Source of the DNA: Gnetum montanum
Taxonomy: Eukaryota > Streptophyta > Gnetopsida > Gnetales > Gnetaceae
Length of the DNA: 64,000 nucleotides
Direction: 5' to 3'
Assembly: GCA_015680685.1 (NCBI GenBank)
Contig: MNCI01006555.1
Coordinates: forward strand, 1,122,344 to 1,186,343
Position numbers and translations under genes: made by a program. Shown piece after piece: positions 12,291 through 23,009 of the stretch. Under the pieces are notes generated by a model, which worked only from the letters and a program-made list of their open reading frames with translations, was not told the DNA's origin and ran no database searches. Numbering within the stretch: position 1 is the stretch's first letter; each line of letters begins with the position of its first letter.

Positions 12291-12817
12291 CATAACCACT
12301 GAGTCTATTTGAAGGTATCTGGGTTGTAGTGTTGCTAGAGACTAGCAAGCACATAAACCCTATTTAAAGAACACCTTTTTTTTCCTATGACTCCCAAAGG
12401 TCATGAGACCGAAGGCCCAAATCGTTGGTAGTCCCAAATGATCACCAATAGTTCTTTTGGGGCTAGAAGGAGGGTAAGAAAATTAGTTACCTAAGTTCAT
12501 TACATTCAAAAAGTTTGATTATCCTAGCACACCAACAATTCTTTTTTTGCTAGGAGGGCTTAAAAATTAGATACTATTTTGGGTTCATGATCAAACAGAC
12601 TAATAGTTTGGAAGATTTCAAGGGTTCTAAAGAAATTCTTAATTATAAGATTGGTTGCTCATCAGAAGAAGAATAGAAGAAGGTTCTTGAGTTTGGAACA
12701 AGAAGTGGAGTAAAGACGTAGAAGTTAAAGAGATCACCTCATCTATTTGGTTTATTAGTCTATAAGAGAAAGTCAAAGAGATCTAAGAGTTCTATGATCA
12801 AAAGGAACTTTAGTAAG

Positions 12818-13560
12818 ATGGCAAATCCACAACCAATGAATCCTTGGCAAAGAGTTACACCATTAGGGTTTCAAAACTACAACAATACTCTTAAATAAGT
12901 TTACAAGTATTTGCATAAACCTTTTATTCTTAAAAAAGCTTACTTAGCTGAAGTATACCTTCACTTATTTGTGTTAGCTTTAGCTCGTGTAAATATTCAA
13001 CACCAAGGCCAAGCTTGTAGGTTGTTTGAAGCAAATTTAAAGAATATGGCTCAAATTTGGTTTTGAAACTTGCTAAGCAACAGTATCATAAGTTGGAACA
13101 ATATGAAGAGTCTTTTCTTGGCCTAGTTTGGCAATCAATTAAATCAACAACAATTGTACTATGGGCTAGTACAAGCTAAACAAGGAGTTAAAGAGTCATT
13201 TAGAGATTTCAACATTAAGTTTCAACAAATTTGTGGGCTCTTTCAAAGACAATATAGACTATTAGAAAAAATGCTTAGAGATACTTATCTTAAGGCTGTG
13301 AATCCCAATATTTCAATCTGGTTAAGAGAACTCTGAAGTTGCTACATTGAATGACTACTTTAGTGAAGCTATATAGTTAGAAAAACAATTGAACTTAAAT
13401 AATGAAGAAATTATCACAACTCAAAAAAGAGAAGAGAAGGTGATGATTCCTGAAGATTTCGCTCAACTTAAAGAATTACTAGGGCCATCTCATATTAAAA
13501 TAGAATAAGAGTTAGAAAGCAAAGAATCTGAAAAAGGATAGTACTTAAAGACTTATCCAA
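12818..13560 (+). pseudogene. gag: gag, element B
   Basis: Starts at an ATG (12818-12820). It holds a decayed capsid core: a Met-Ala-Gln-Ile-Trp-Phe segment, a SIISWNNMKSLFLA run, then a KQGVKESFRDFNIKFQQI stretch that matches the usual retrotransposon gag pattern of short helices. Several stops interrupt it (for example TGA near 13063 and the end at 13334-13336). No zinc knuckle was found. The downstream piece is Glu/Lys-rich. Confidence 0.65.
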
Positions 13561-13589
13561 AAAAGTAGTAAAACTAGAAAAAGCTTTGA

Positions 13590-14580
13590 CAAAAGTTAAA
13601 ATCATGGAGGAAAAGAAAAATAGAAAACATAAACATCAAGATACTAAGTTAGTAGAAGATGAGGATAAAAGTGATCTTGCTATGTCTAACTTGCTCGATA
13701 TTTGAATCTGATAATGAGCAATATAGTGTTCATTATGCAAGTAAATCTTCTGAGAATGGATTTAGTGATACCTCTTATTTATCAAGTTCTAAAGAAGATA
13801 TATCTTTAGATGAAGAGTGTAACAATAATGAAGAAAATGGATATAATCTTTGATTAATGGAAAGATTAACTACTTTAAGACCTTCAAACATTATTTTTGA
13901 TCCATCTACTATGAGAAAGGTTTTTGAACCAAGTAGAAGAGAGAAAAATAAAAAGAAAGAAGATCAAGTAGAGGAAAAAACTGAAAATCAAACTCCTAAT
14001 AAATGGATGAAGAAATCAGGCTTTTATGGTAAAGGAGAATATGATTTAGTTGAGGATCTTAAACATGTTAGGGCCAACATTACTATATATTAATTATTAC
14101 ATATAGGAGATCACCAGAGAAAAAATTTAAAGCTTATTCAAGGAAAAAGGAGAGTTGAAGATTCAGAGTTAAGCTATGTGTCTAGCATTGATAAGATAAC
14201 AAAACCTAGCTATGATTGTACTTTTGATAAGAAGCTCCTCCTTTTCTTTTGATAATAAATTTAAAAGATAAATATCTTCACAATTGTCTAGTTTATTCTG
14301 GAGCTACATCTACTATTATGTGATTATCTATTTGCAAAAAACTTGGTTTAGCTCTTGAACAATCAAATAAGAAGATTGTTTAAGTGAAAAAAAGTAGAGT
14401 AAAGACTGTGGGCCAACTACCAAATGTTCTATTAGAAATTGCTTCTGAACCCTGTATAAAAAGTAGAGTAACTATTTAAGTAGCAAATATTCTAGATTCA
14501 TATAGTCTTTTTTTGAGTAGAAGTTAGAGTAAAAATTTCTTAGGTTACATATCAACAGATTATTCACAGATGTGGCTACC
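13590..14580 (+). pseudogene. pro: Protease region, element B
   Basis: A Lys/Glu-rich linker (about 13600-14000) leads into a FYGKGEYDLVEDLKHVRANI run typical of Tat polyproteins upstream of protease. The protease active site lies at about 14285-14325 and reads CLVYSGATSTIM, with Tyr where the catalytic Asp of DSGAT should be. The tail contains a STDYSQMWLPWKG run, seen in Tat-type pol just before the next domain. Multiple stops are present. Confidence 0.65.
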
Positions 14581-14734
14581 TTGGAAAGGGGAACCAAATA
14601 AAATATACGTATATTGTGAATCTTTGATGATTAAGAATATTACTTCAAATGGGAAAAACAAAGTTGTTGAGACAAAAGCCTTTGAAATCAAAATTTGTAC
14701 ACTTCAAGAAGTTCATAACTTGGAAAAAGATGAA

Positions 14735-15170
14735 TCTCAAGATAAGAGCAAGTGGAAATTATACTTTGATGATTCTTGTAACTCCAAAAGTGCAAGAGCT
14801 AGAGTAATTCTAGTAAAAGATGACTTCCGAAAAATTTTAAGGGCAATTCATTTATCTTTTTCTTGTACTAACAATAAGGTTGAATATGAAACTTTTAGTA
14901 TTGGAATTAAAAAAACATTGGAAAAAGGAATCAAGGTAATCACTATAAAAGGAGATTCAAGACTAGTTTGTGAATATATTAAAGGAAATCATGTAGTCAA
15001 AAGATCATTCTTGTGATCTTATAAAAAAATTGTTTGCAAAATGTTGGATCAGTTTCACCACTATACAATAGAACATATAGGTAGAGAAGATAATTATATA
15101 GCAGATGATTTAGCAAAGGTAGCTTCAACATTAGATGTGAAAAGGATAGAAAGGTATGAAAGGGTAGTGA
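14735..15170 (+). pseudogene. Extra (archaeal-like) RNase H upstream of RT, element B
   Basis: RNase HI fold with all four catalytic acidic residues visible: Asp in WKLYFDDS, Glu in NNKVEYETF, Asp in IKGDSRLV, and Asp in NYIADDLAKVAS. CTNN before the Glu and HIGRED before the last Asp are hallmarks of the additional RNase H of plant Tat elements. One in-frame stop (TGA, 15014-15016) separates the last third; the frame is otherwise unchanged. The location, between protease and RT, differs from element D, where the equivalent domain follows RT and its own RNase H. Confidence 0.8.
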
Positions 15171-16130
15171 TAGAGAATGAACATCAGCCATCAGTACCAG
15201 ATAACATAAAGCATTTTCAAGTATTTGAAGAGGATGATCAATTGCTGAAACAATGTCAAATCATACTTAAAAAAATGTCAAAATTTAAGTCAAATTTCAT
15301 CTCCAAAAAGGTGATTGATTATGAACATGAATTTAGTAGAAATTTGCTTACAGGAAAAGATATACAAAATCCATATGATCAAACTTATGAAGGAATGAAT
15401 CTTGGATCTACTAAGATACCAAAGATGTTAAATGTCACAAAAGAAAAGAATTCAGTCTCCAAGAAAAATTTATTATTACTCATGGATAATAATTTAGAAA
15501 TTTTTCTTGGTCTTATGATAATCTTAAGGATTTTAAACTAGATGTGATGACACATAAAATTCCTTTGGTAAACAGTTGTAAGACAACTAAACAAAAGTAA
15601 AGGAAATTTAATCCATCATTTGAACCAACCATGGAAGCCAAGATCAAGAAGTTATTGCAAGCTTGAATCATATATCCAATTTGATATTTGATATTGCTTG
15701 CTAATGTTGTTTTAGTAAGGAAAAAGAATGATGATATCAGGCTTTGTGTGGATTTTAGAAATTTGAATGAAGCTTATGAAATAGATAAATATCCACTTCC
15801 TAAAATTGATAAAATATTGATCAAAGTATTAGGTTGTCAAGTATATTCTTTCCTTAATGGTTTTTCATGCTATAATCAAATTATTATAGATAAGAATGAT
15901 AGATATGAAATAACATTTATCACCAAGTGGGGAACTTTTACTTACCAAAGAATGCCATTTAGATTGTCAAATGTTGGAGCTGCTTTCCAAAGAGTAATGG
16001 ATATGAATTTTATAGGTTTAATAGCTAAATTTATTGTAGTGTATTTGGATGACATCATTGTATATTCAAAAAGGAAGGAAGACCATATTGGTCATCTCAA
16101 AAAAATATTTGATAGATGCCATATGTATGG
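15171..16130 (+). pseudogene. Linker and reverse transcriptase, element B (truncated)
   Basis: A linker with PSVPDNIKHFQVFEEDDQ and a conserved YEGMNLGSTKIPK run (about 15390-15420) leads to RT from about 15600. RT motifs seen: RLCVDFRNLNEAYEIDKYPL, a SFLNGFSCYNQI run, GTFTYQRMPFRLSN and the catalytic VVYLDDIIVYSK. The gene stops at the junction with the LTR of element C at 16131, before the thumb region. Stops and a frame change at about 15541-15690 break it. Confidence 0.83.
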
Positions 16131-16977
16131 TGATGAGTAGCGAGGTACCCTACAGTCAACCATACAAATATGAGCATTACACGCACGATCCGGTCGAACT
16201 CTGCAGACTAAGTGCCTACATGCCTTATGGAACACTTAAGGTTAATCATTCATTGTCTTCCCAAACTCACTTGTATTTGTCATGGTTGTATGGTTAAGTG
16301 AGTCTGAGGTATGTGATTTTTATATCTTTTATGTTTTATCTCCTTATGCTAATGAGGGAAAGGGTGAAGAGACTAAGTAACTAGCTTTAACTAACTAAGT
16401 TCTAATGCCTAGCATCAGTATCTGTTCCCACTTGCCATTCACACCCTAAACCAATGAAACCTTCTGGGATTACCAAATGCTATTCGTCACTGGGATTACC
16501 AAGCGTAATGCACATGCTCGAAGTGGTCTTACTGAATGCACTTAACTATGAGTGTGAGGGTTGAGAGAGATTAATTAACTAATAAAGCATTTAAATATTA
16601 ACAATAATTAAAGTCCTATTTAGCTTAGTCCATGCACTGCAAGGTTTATCCAAAATTTTATCTTTATTTCCTTACACAAACTTGTGCTCAGGTACAATAT
16701 TTTCTCGAATAAAGATTCGTTTACTTTGGGAACTCCTATTGCGGGCACATGGAAATTACTCTAACTCTGGAATGAAAAAACTACAAGAGTTTGGCTAAGG
16801 TCTAGATCTTGATTCCAAAACAAGGGAGAGCTGCCTTTTATTTATAGATTTGGCGACGTGCTGTGATATCGCGTATGCGATATCGTAGGGGAAGACGCAA
16901 TATTGTGTACACGATATCGCAGGGTATGCAATATCGCAACTGATGCAATATCACGTATGTGATATCGCGTTCCATCA
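16131..16977 (-). repeat. 3' LTR of element C
   Basis: 847 bp. On the reverse strand it starts TGATGGAACGCGATATC and ends CTACTCATCA. A TATA box (CTATAAATA) lies at 16839-16847. U3 has an expanded GATATC palindrome block at about 16860-16970. It is about 86 bp longer than the element's other LTR, mostly because of that block. Confidence 0.92.
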
Positions 16978-16986
16978 TACCCCCAT
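16978..16986 (-). other. Polypurine tract, element C
   Basis: ATGGGGGTA on the reverse strand directly precedes the 3' LTR, as in element A. Confidence 0.75.
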
Positions 16987-18990
16987 GACTCAATAAAAAC
17001 TCGTCCTTGAGTTCCTTACAAAATATTGGAAAGGTATGGGATTATTGACCTAAATGGAACTAATGGTGAAAGGGATGACATGTGAACGGATCATTATTAC
17101 AGAACATGAAAAAATTGGTGTTCACGAAAACAAGAGTGAACACTTTATACATGTGACATCAAGCCTTATTTGGCAACTGAGAGGAAGAGAGCAGAGAGAA
17201 GAAGTCTGTTGTTGCCAATTCCAAGATTGTGCCTTTCATTGTCTATCCGTAAGCATGTCATCCATCTTGTTCCTTGCATAGCTGCTTTAGCACCGATCCA
17301 TTCCAAGTGTTCCCTCCAGATCCAATCTGTTGTCGTATGATTTCCATTTGCACACACAACATAGTCTTGGAATTAGCAAGGGTAAATGAATCACAATGCA
17401 GTTGATACCTTGCTTCGGTGAAAGGTCCATTGGCTAAGTTGTGGTATGGCTGATACAGTTGATACCTTGCTTCGGTGAAAGGTCCATTGGTTGAGTTGTG
17501 GTATGGATGATATGGGTTTAGAGATATAATAGTGGTGACTATTGAAGGTGTGGGGGTTAGGAGAAAATTGAAAAAATTGGGTCCGGACCCCCATGACTAA
17601 GAGCAAACCTCCAGTAGCGATAGAATGGAGAGAGAAAAGGAATAAGAAATATGGAAAAAAAAGAGACAACTGTAACATCGATGAAATGGATGTCAAGATG
17701 GAAATGAACAAAATAAGGTTGATTGCAAAAATGTTTAAGGGAAAGAAATTAACTGATGTACCAAATAGGAACGTCAATGGGTCCTCCCCAAAGTAGGCTC
17801 ATGCCCTTAATGGCCTGACAAACCCACATTTGAAGAGTCCGTAGGCTCTAGGAATGTCATTTGGAACAAGAGGTAAAGTCTTAACCACAAGAATTTACCA
17901 ACAAGAAAACAATGCATCAACTAAAATATACACTAATGATACAACTGGCAATGAGGTGAACAATGGAGGAAGAATGATGCAAAGAAGAGAATGGAATGGA
18001 ATCTCAAGAACAAGGTGGTGTATAGCCCCTTGTGTAGTTAATGATTAATGTGACTTAGTAGATCCCATTCCAAGTCTGGCCTCAAAAAATCACATTCAGT
18101 GACTTCACATTAATACATTCGGCCAACCCATCCTCTTGAAGTAACAAGAATGCATCCCTCAAAGAGCCACCACCATTCCGACGAAACGAAGGAGGAGAGA
18201 ATGGAAAGCGAGAAGGGCCTTAGTTAGAGGGAACATGTTTATTTTAGTTCCATAACCAATGCTTGTAGCCCAAATGATTATTTCATTTAAGGGGTGTGCT
18301 TTGAAATCTCATAGTTTTTTTTTGTTTTTATGTTTTTGTGTGAGAACCACACCATGCAAAGACTTATTATTTTTATTTACTCAGCTTCCCGATAATTGGG
18401 TAACGTCGAAGTAGTAAGAAAACTCAAGAAGAAAACATCCAAGCACCCAAGAGAATGGTCAACACAAATGCATCAAGTTCCCTTGAAGTCACACCCTTTT
18501 CAATCCTTGAATCCTTCCTTAGTTTGAGAAATGCCTAGACACTGATTCATTATAGTTCTTATTTAAAAAGGGGTTGTACATTTCCAAGCCGAGAGAGATC
18601 ATAGAAATTTATGGATGTATGGATGAAGTGAACTCATTGCCTGCTATATCATAAGAACCATACCTTAGTATCAACATCATAACTTAAAGGTAAAAACCAA
18701 ACATTAGCAACCAGTGGAAAACAGTTCATACCATCATTAGAGCACTTATTGGGTAACAAACTTAACATAATAGATAAGACACACATAAAAATAAAAGAAA
18801 AAGTATAAATGATGTTGTAAAACAAAAACAAGAAAAGTTGAAAAAATTTGTAAAAACAAAAATGTGTGAAAAGAAACATGTAAAACAAAAATGTGTAAAA
18901 CAAAAACTTAAAAAAATTGAGGGTCCCGAATGATCAACATAGGTGGTCATCTCCCCCATGATTGAATTGAAAGAGAGAGATCCAAAATAA
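16987..18990 (-). other. 3' noncoding region of element C
   Basis: Two kilobases aligning segment by segment with 6343-8221 of element A, with no recognisable gene. It includes the conserved block at 17776-17810 and a 57-bp tandem duplication. The stretch of reverse-strand T-rich sequence near 18780-18910 corresponds to the T-rich start of the same region in A. Confidence 0.8.
17399..17512 (-). repeat. 57-bp tandem duplication in element C
   Basis: Copies 17399-17455 and 17456-17512 both begin CAGTTGATACCTTGCTTCGG and differ at a few bases. Element A has the sequence once (about 7741-7800), so the duplication is specific to C. Confidence 0.9.
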
Positions 18991-19720
18991 TGAGCATCTG
19001 TTGAATTTCTTAAAAGTGTCCAACTTCTTCCAATTGATGTTTTCAAGTTAAGAGTTGGAAGTTGGTGACGCTCATATTCCAATGTATCTATGCTTTCGTT
19101 GTGGGCACAAATTGTTTTCCCAGTTCGTTCCATGCATGTTGGTGGGCTGCTCTCTTGATTAGCTATCAACCATTGGGTGTTTTCTTGTTGTGTGGTTGCT
19201 ACATACAGGCACCTTTGTATGTTATCCTCTGGTGCACATTGGTTACATGTAGGAAATGCCGAGCATTCCTCCATGTCATCACCCTCTGAGTCACTGTATG
19301 TGATGCATGGAACTTTCTTCTTCTCGATCTTTCCATAAATGTTTTCCTTCGATATCTCCAATGAAAGATAATGGATTCCTAGGCATGTGTCTTTATTTAC
19401 ATGGATCACTAGGAAATCAGCTGGGTATGACCAACCACATACAGTGATAACAATGTCCTCAACCTATCCCAAAGGAACAGTGATGGATTGGTCAACTAGC
19501 TCTAGTTGAATATTGCTCTTCTTGAGTGAAGGCAGGTTCCAAGCTTTGTACATTTCTCGTGAGATTAAGTTGACTTCGAAACTTGAGTCAAGAAGAACCT
19601 TATGAGGTTCATTCCCAGTGACTTGGAGATAAATTAGGAAGCTTCCAGGGTCAGAGAATTTCTTGGGAAGATGGCCCACCTTAATCCAGTTAGTAACGGT
19701 ATGTGTTAACATAACCGTAT
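18991..19720 (-). pseudogene. pro: Aspartic protease and start of pol, element C
   Basis: Reverse-strand protease matching that of element A. The active site reads LLDSSFEVNLIS: the catalytic Asp is there but the Gly of DSG is Ser. The C-terminal LGIHYLSLEISKEN region and the tail with KVPCITYSD follow after a frame break near 19410-19460. After a short ESIDTLEYERHQLP segment that begins the RT linker in A, sequence jumps directly to the 3' noncoding region. RT, RNase H and integrase are absent. Confidence 0.83.
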
Positions 19721-21020
19721 GCATTGAGCTCTGTTGTTGATTTGAAGGAAGGTCCGAAGCCTTATTTGTTGGAGGAGCGTTCACAGACTCAACCGCTTGT
19801 GGTTGTGAGAGCTTGTTTGGGATTTTGGTTCTAAAGAAAGGTCTTATTTTTGTGCAGTTGTCAGAACCAATAGTTGGTTGAAGGTTTACAGCTCTCATAG
19901 CATTGCGTTGCTGCAGTTGAGTGGGGAGTTCCCCTTGCATCGTTGGAGCAGGTGGTAGTGGAACTATCGGCGTATGAGTGGCGGATGGATTCAGAGGATG
20001 GTATGCATGTGGTGTGTCTCCTAGAGGAGAAGGAGTCCTAAAATACTCCTGAACTTATGCAAGTTGGACTCTCTAGAGTACGTTTGGTATTTATCATTAA
20101 ACAATTCTAGCATTGTACTCCACCTCCTAATGGTTTTTGGTTCTAAGGACCAGTACCAAGTTTCTGCTTCTTTTATGAGTGTCCTAGGAAACAACTTTAA
20201 CTTCTACCACTCGTTTTCAATATTCTACAAGGCACAAGCATCGTGGAATGCCTGTAAGTAATTTTGTGGATCAGCATTATATCCCCCTTCGAATCGTGGG
20301 ATATTATTCATGTCTAGTCTCTTGATCCAACTATCTTTTTGATGCCTTGTAGGTATTCTAACTACCTCTGTAATTTCTAAAATACTCCAGGTTGCAAGTA
20401 GGGGTTCGTCATGATCATCTCTCTCATGATGTCTATGATGCCTACGTGGTTCCCTACTTTCCCTTCTTTCATGCCTTGATTCTCTAGAATGCCCTCATCC
20501 TTGCTCTCGACTCTCTCATCGAGGTCTCTCATTTTTCTTACCCTTATCCTCATCGTTGTGCTCTTTGTGACTACGTCCTGATGTGGAAGGAGAGGATGAA
20601 TGATGCGATGAAGGAAAAGAAGAAGGGGAACCATTGCAATTACGATGTTTCTTACCTTCTCTTCGGTGGCTACGACCCCGATCGTGATGACGATCCGAAT
20701 GCCCGTCCTTGTCATGTGTTTTTGTTCCCTCAGTGAACACTTGGTGTTCATGGGGATCAAAACCAGGGTTGTGTATTGTGGAGCGCAGGTTCTAATACAC
20801 CACCTCCTCACCATCGTTAGGAGGGGGAACATTATTTGATGGAGAACCAGTTATAATTGGTTCACCATGTCCAATTTTTCTTAGGACGTGCGGGACCCCT
20901 TTTCCCTTCAACGATGTATGGTAGCTCTCCTGCTATGAGTCCCTTAAACATTGCACTGTTGTGGGATGGTAATCCCTTTTGTCATAATCTTTTGCAATGT
21001 ATTCAGCATATAGCTGCATC
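19721..21020 (-). pseudogene. gag: gag, element C (internally deleted, complete N-terminus)
   Basis: Reading on the reverse strand, an open N-terminal segment starts near 21005 and reaches a Ser/Arg/His/Asp-rich stretch (20516-20740; for example RHHDRGRSHRREGKKHR), then the capsid core with RLDMNNIPRFEGGYN (about 20290) and WWSTMLELFN-like sequence. Near 20055 it jumps to the C-terminal EYFRTPSPLGD-like part, skipping the coiled-coil segment, the zinc knuckle and the Pro/Gln-rich part present in A. A MQGELPTQLQQ segment at 19940 then runs into protease. The N-terminus is longer than in A and shows what A lost. Without a zinc knuckle, RNA binding by this Gag would be impaired. Confidence 0.78.
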
Positions 21021-21412
21021 ATGCCTATCTGTGCAAGAGCATGAAGGAGCATGCTAGGGACTGCCCGATCTAGGGGTAACACTATGTTACCTTGCAGGTC
21101 TCTCCAGCGCAGTTGTTCATCCTAATGAAGGATAAAAATAAAATCAGGTATATACTCATCGGGATGAGTATATACCACTTGATACTATTGAGGAACTGGT
21201 GGTTCGAGGTTATGTGTGTTAGACCGCTGACTGTCTCTTGTGTGATCCTTAGGTGGTGAAGTGCTTTTATGAGAAGAAGAAGACATTGTTATCTTGTTGG
21301 TGTGCTATTGACCGTTGTTTAAAATTTCTTCTGATTAATCCTAAGGGTTCGTTTAAGCTTCCCAACGATGTGGATGATTTCCTATGTTCTACTTAGCACA
21401 CAAACAACTTAG

Positions 21413-21430
21413 TCCCTGGCAATGACGCCA
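21413..21430 (-). other. Primer-binding site, tRNA-Asp type, element C
   Basis: Reverse-strand TGGCGTCATTGCCAGGGA, one base from the LTR end. Confidence 0.85.
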
Positions 21431-21431
21431 A

Positions 21432-22192
21432 TGATGAGTGGCAAGGTACCCCTACACTCAACCATATGAATACGAGCGTTACACGCACAATATGGTTGAA
21501 CTCTACAGACTAAGTGCCTACACGCCTTATGGAACACTTAAGGTTAATCGTTCATTATCTTCCCAAACTTACTTGTGTTTTTCACAGTTGTATGGTTAAG
21601 TTTGAGGTATGTGATTTTTATATCTTTTCTGTTTTATCGCCTATGCTAATGAGGGAAAAGGTGAAGAGGCTAATTTAACTAACTTTAACTAACTAAGTCT
21701 TAATTAACCTAGCATCAGTATCCATTCCCACTTGCCGTTCACACCCTGAACCAATGCAACCTTCTGGGATTACCAAACATTATTCGTTACTAGGATTACG
21801 AAGCATAACGCACGTGCTCGAAGCGGTCGTACTGAATGCACTTAACTAGGAGTTAAGGGTTGAGAGAGATTTAATTAACTAATAAAGCATTTAAACAATG
21901 AACAATAAATAACAATAATTAAAGCCCTATTTAGCTTAGTCCATGCACTACAAGGTTTATCCAAAAGTTCGTCTTTATTTCTGTACACAAACTTGTGCTC
22001 AGGTATAATATTTGCTCAAATAAAGATCCGTTCACTTTGGGAACTCCTACTATGGGCACATGGAAATTACTCTAACTCTGGAATGGAAAACTTGCAAGAG
22101 TTTGGCTAAGGTCTAGATCTAGATTCTGAAATAAGGGAGAGCTGCCTCTTATTTATAGATTTGGCGGCGCACTGCGATATTGTGTTCCATCA
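21432..22192 (-). repeat. 5' LTR of element C
   Basis: 761 bp on the reverse strand, from TGATGGAACAC to CCACTCATCA. A CTATAAATA TATA box lies near 22150. The GATATC block of U3 is reduced to one degenerate unit, unlike the 3' LTR. Confidence 0.92.
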
Positions 22193-23009
22193 ACAATAAA
22201 TACTAAAAATAATATTAAAGTGTTAAGACATATAAATTCCAATGGTAGCCAAGGATTAGGATAAAAGATCTAAGGTTTAAGGTGGTTCAAAGGTGCATGA
22301 AAGAATGATAAAATCAAATATAATATGATGCAAAAGTAAAACCTGTCTCCAAAAAGCGCACCACATAGAGATAACCAAAATAAGCACCATCGGTCTATAT
22401 CATAAACTATTCCTCAAACTATCCATACAATATGGCCACATAATATACAAAACCACATATGTGCAAATCCACAAAAATTACATATGTGTGAACATCCAAA
22501 TTTCTCCTCCTTTTAGAAATTAGCTAAAAAGAGAGAGAGAACACCCAAAGATCCTAATCACTAACCTCAATCACATTATCAAACTCTGAATCAACCACTA
22601 CTGTAGATAAGTCTCCTCCTCATAGTCATCAGTACTGGTGTTGAAGCTGGTTAAATGCTGCTCATCATCATTTGAATATGGTACCTAAACAAGAGTCCTT
22701 TGGAGATGAAGCTTCATTCAAAATTGAGATGAAGTTGACAGATTGGTTGAGCTGAATCTTGTTGAGAAGATGAGGAAGCTTCCTTCCTCTTATAGGTAAT
22801 GTCAATAGGTATCCATTGGGACATGGTCTCAAAGATACTCTCCATGACCTATTGCTTAAAAAATCTAGGAGGATCACCTAGAGGTGGAACATGATGCTTA
22901 AGTTGCATGGGAACAGGATGCTTAGGCTGCATGGGATCATGATGCCTTCCTTGGACATGAGTCGGTGATGCATCAAGCTAAGAATTTGACTCCATCCCTA
23001 AGTCATATG
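22193..23009 (-). pseudogene. Coding remnant split by element D, downstream half
   Basis: Reverse-strand reading through 22620-22880 gives short open pieces (for example SIFETMSQWIPIDITYKRKE) with stops. With its other half at 42095-42880 it forms one old coding region into which element D inserted, as the target duplication shows. The left part, 22193-22560, has no recognisable coding content. No function is assigned. Confidence 0.4.
23005..23009 (+). other. Target site duplication of element D, left copy
   Basis: ATATG immediately precedes the 5' LTR start TGAAAC and is repeated at 42095-42099 immediately after the 3' LTR end. Confidence 0.92.

Larger units (their letters stand above)
11040..16130 (+). 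mobile_element. Element B: Tat-like Ty3/gypsy element, truncated at its 3' side
   Basis: Order is LTR-like sequence, gag, protease, RNase H, RT. It breaks off at 16130, where the LTR of element C begins; no RT continuation, RNase H or integrase is found beyond C at 22193. The RNase H is of the extra type seen in Tat elements but lies upstream of RT. All genes are broken. The left boundary is approximate. Confidence 0.75.
16131..22192 (-). mobile_element. Element C: Athila-like element with RT, RNase H and integrase deleted
   Basis: Reverse-strand element with both LTRs, a PBS, gag and protease. Relative to element A, two large pieces are absent: about 2.85 kb from just after protease to just before the 3' noncoding region (junction near 18990), and about 0.95 kb of gag C-terminal sequence (junction near 20055). 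Flanking 5-mers differ (TATGG at 16126-16130, ACAAT at 22193-22197), so no target duplication is visible. LTRs, PBS and capsid are kept, which is what a trans-mobilised element needs. Confidence 0.9.
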
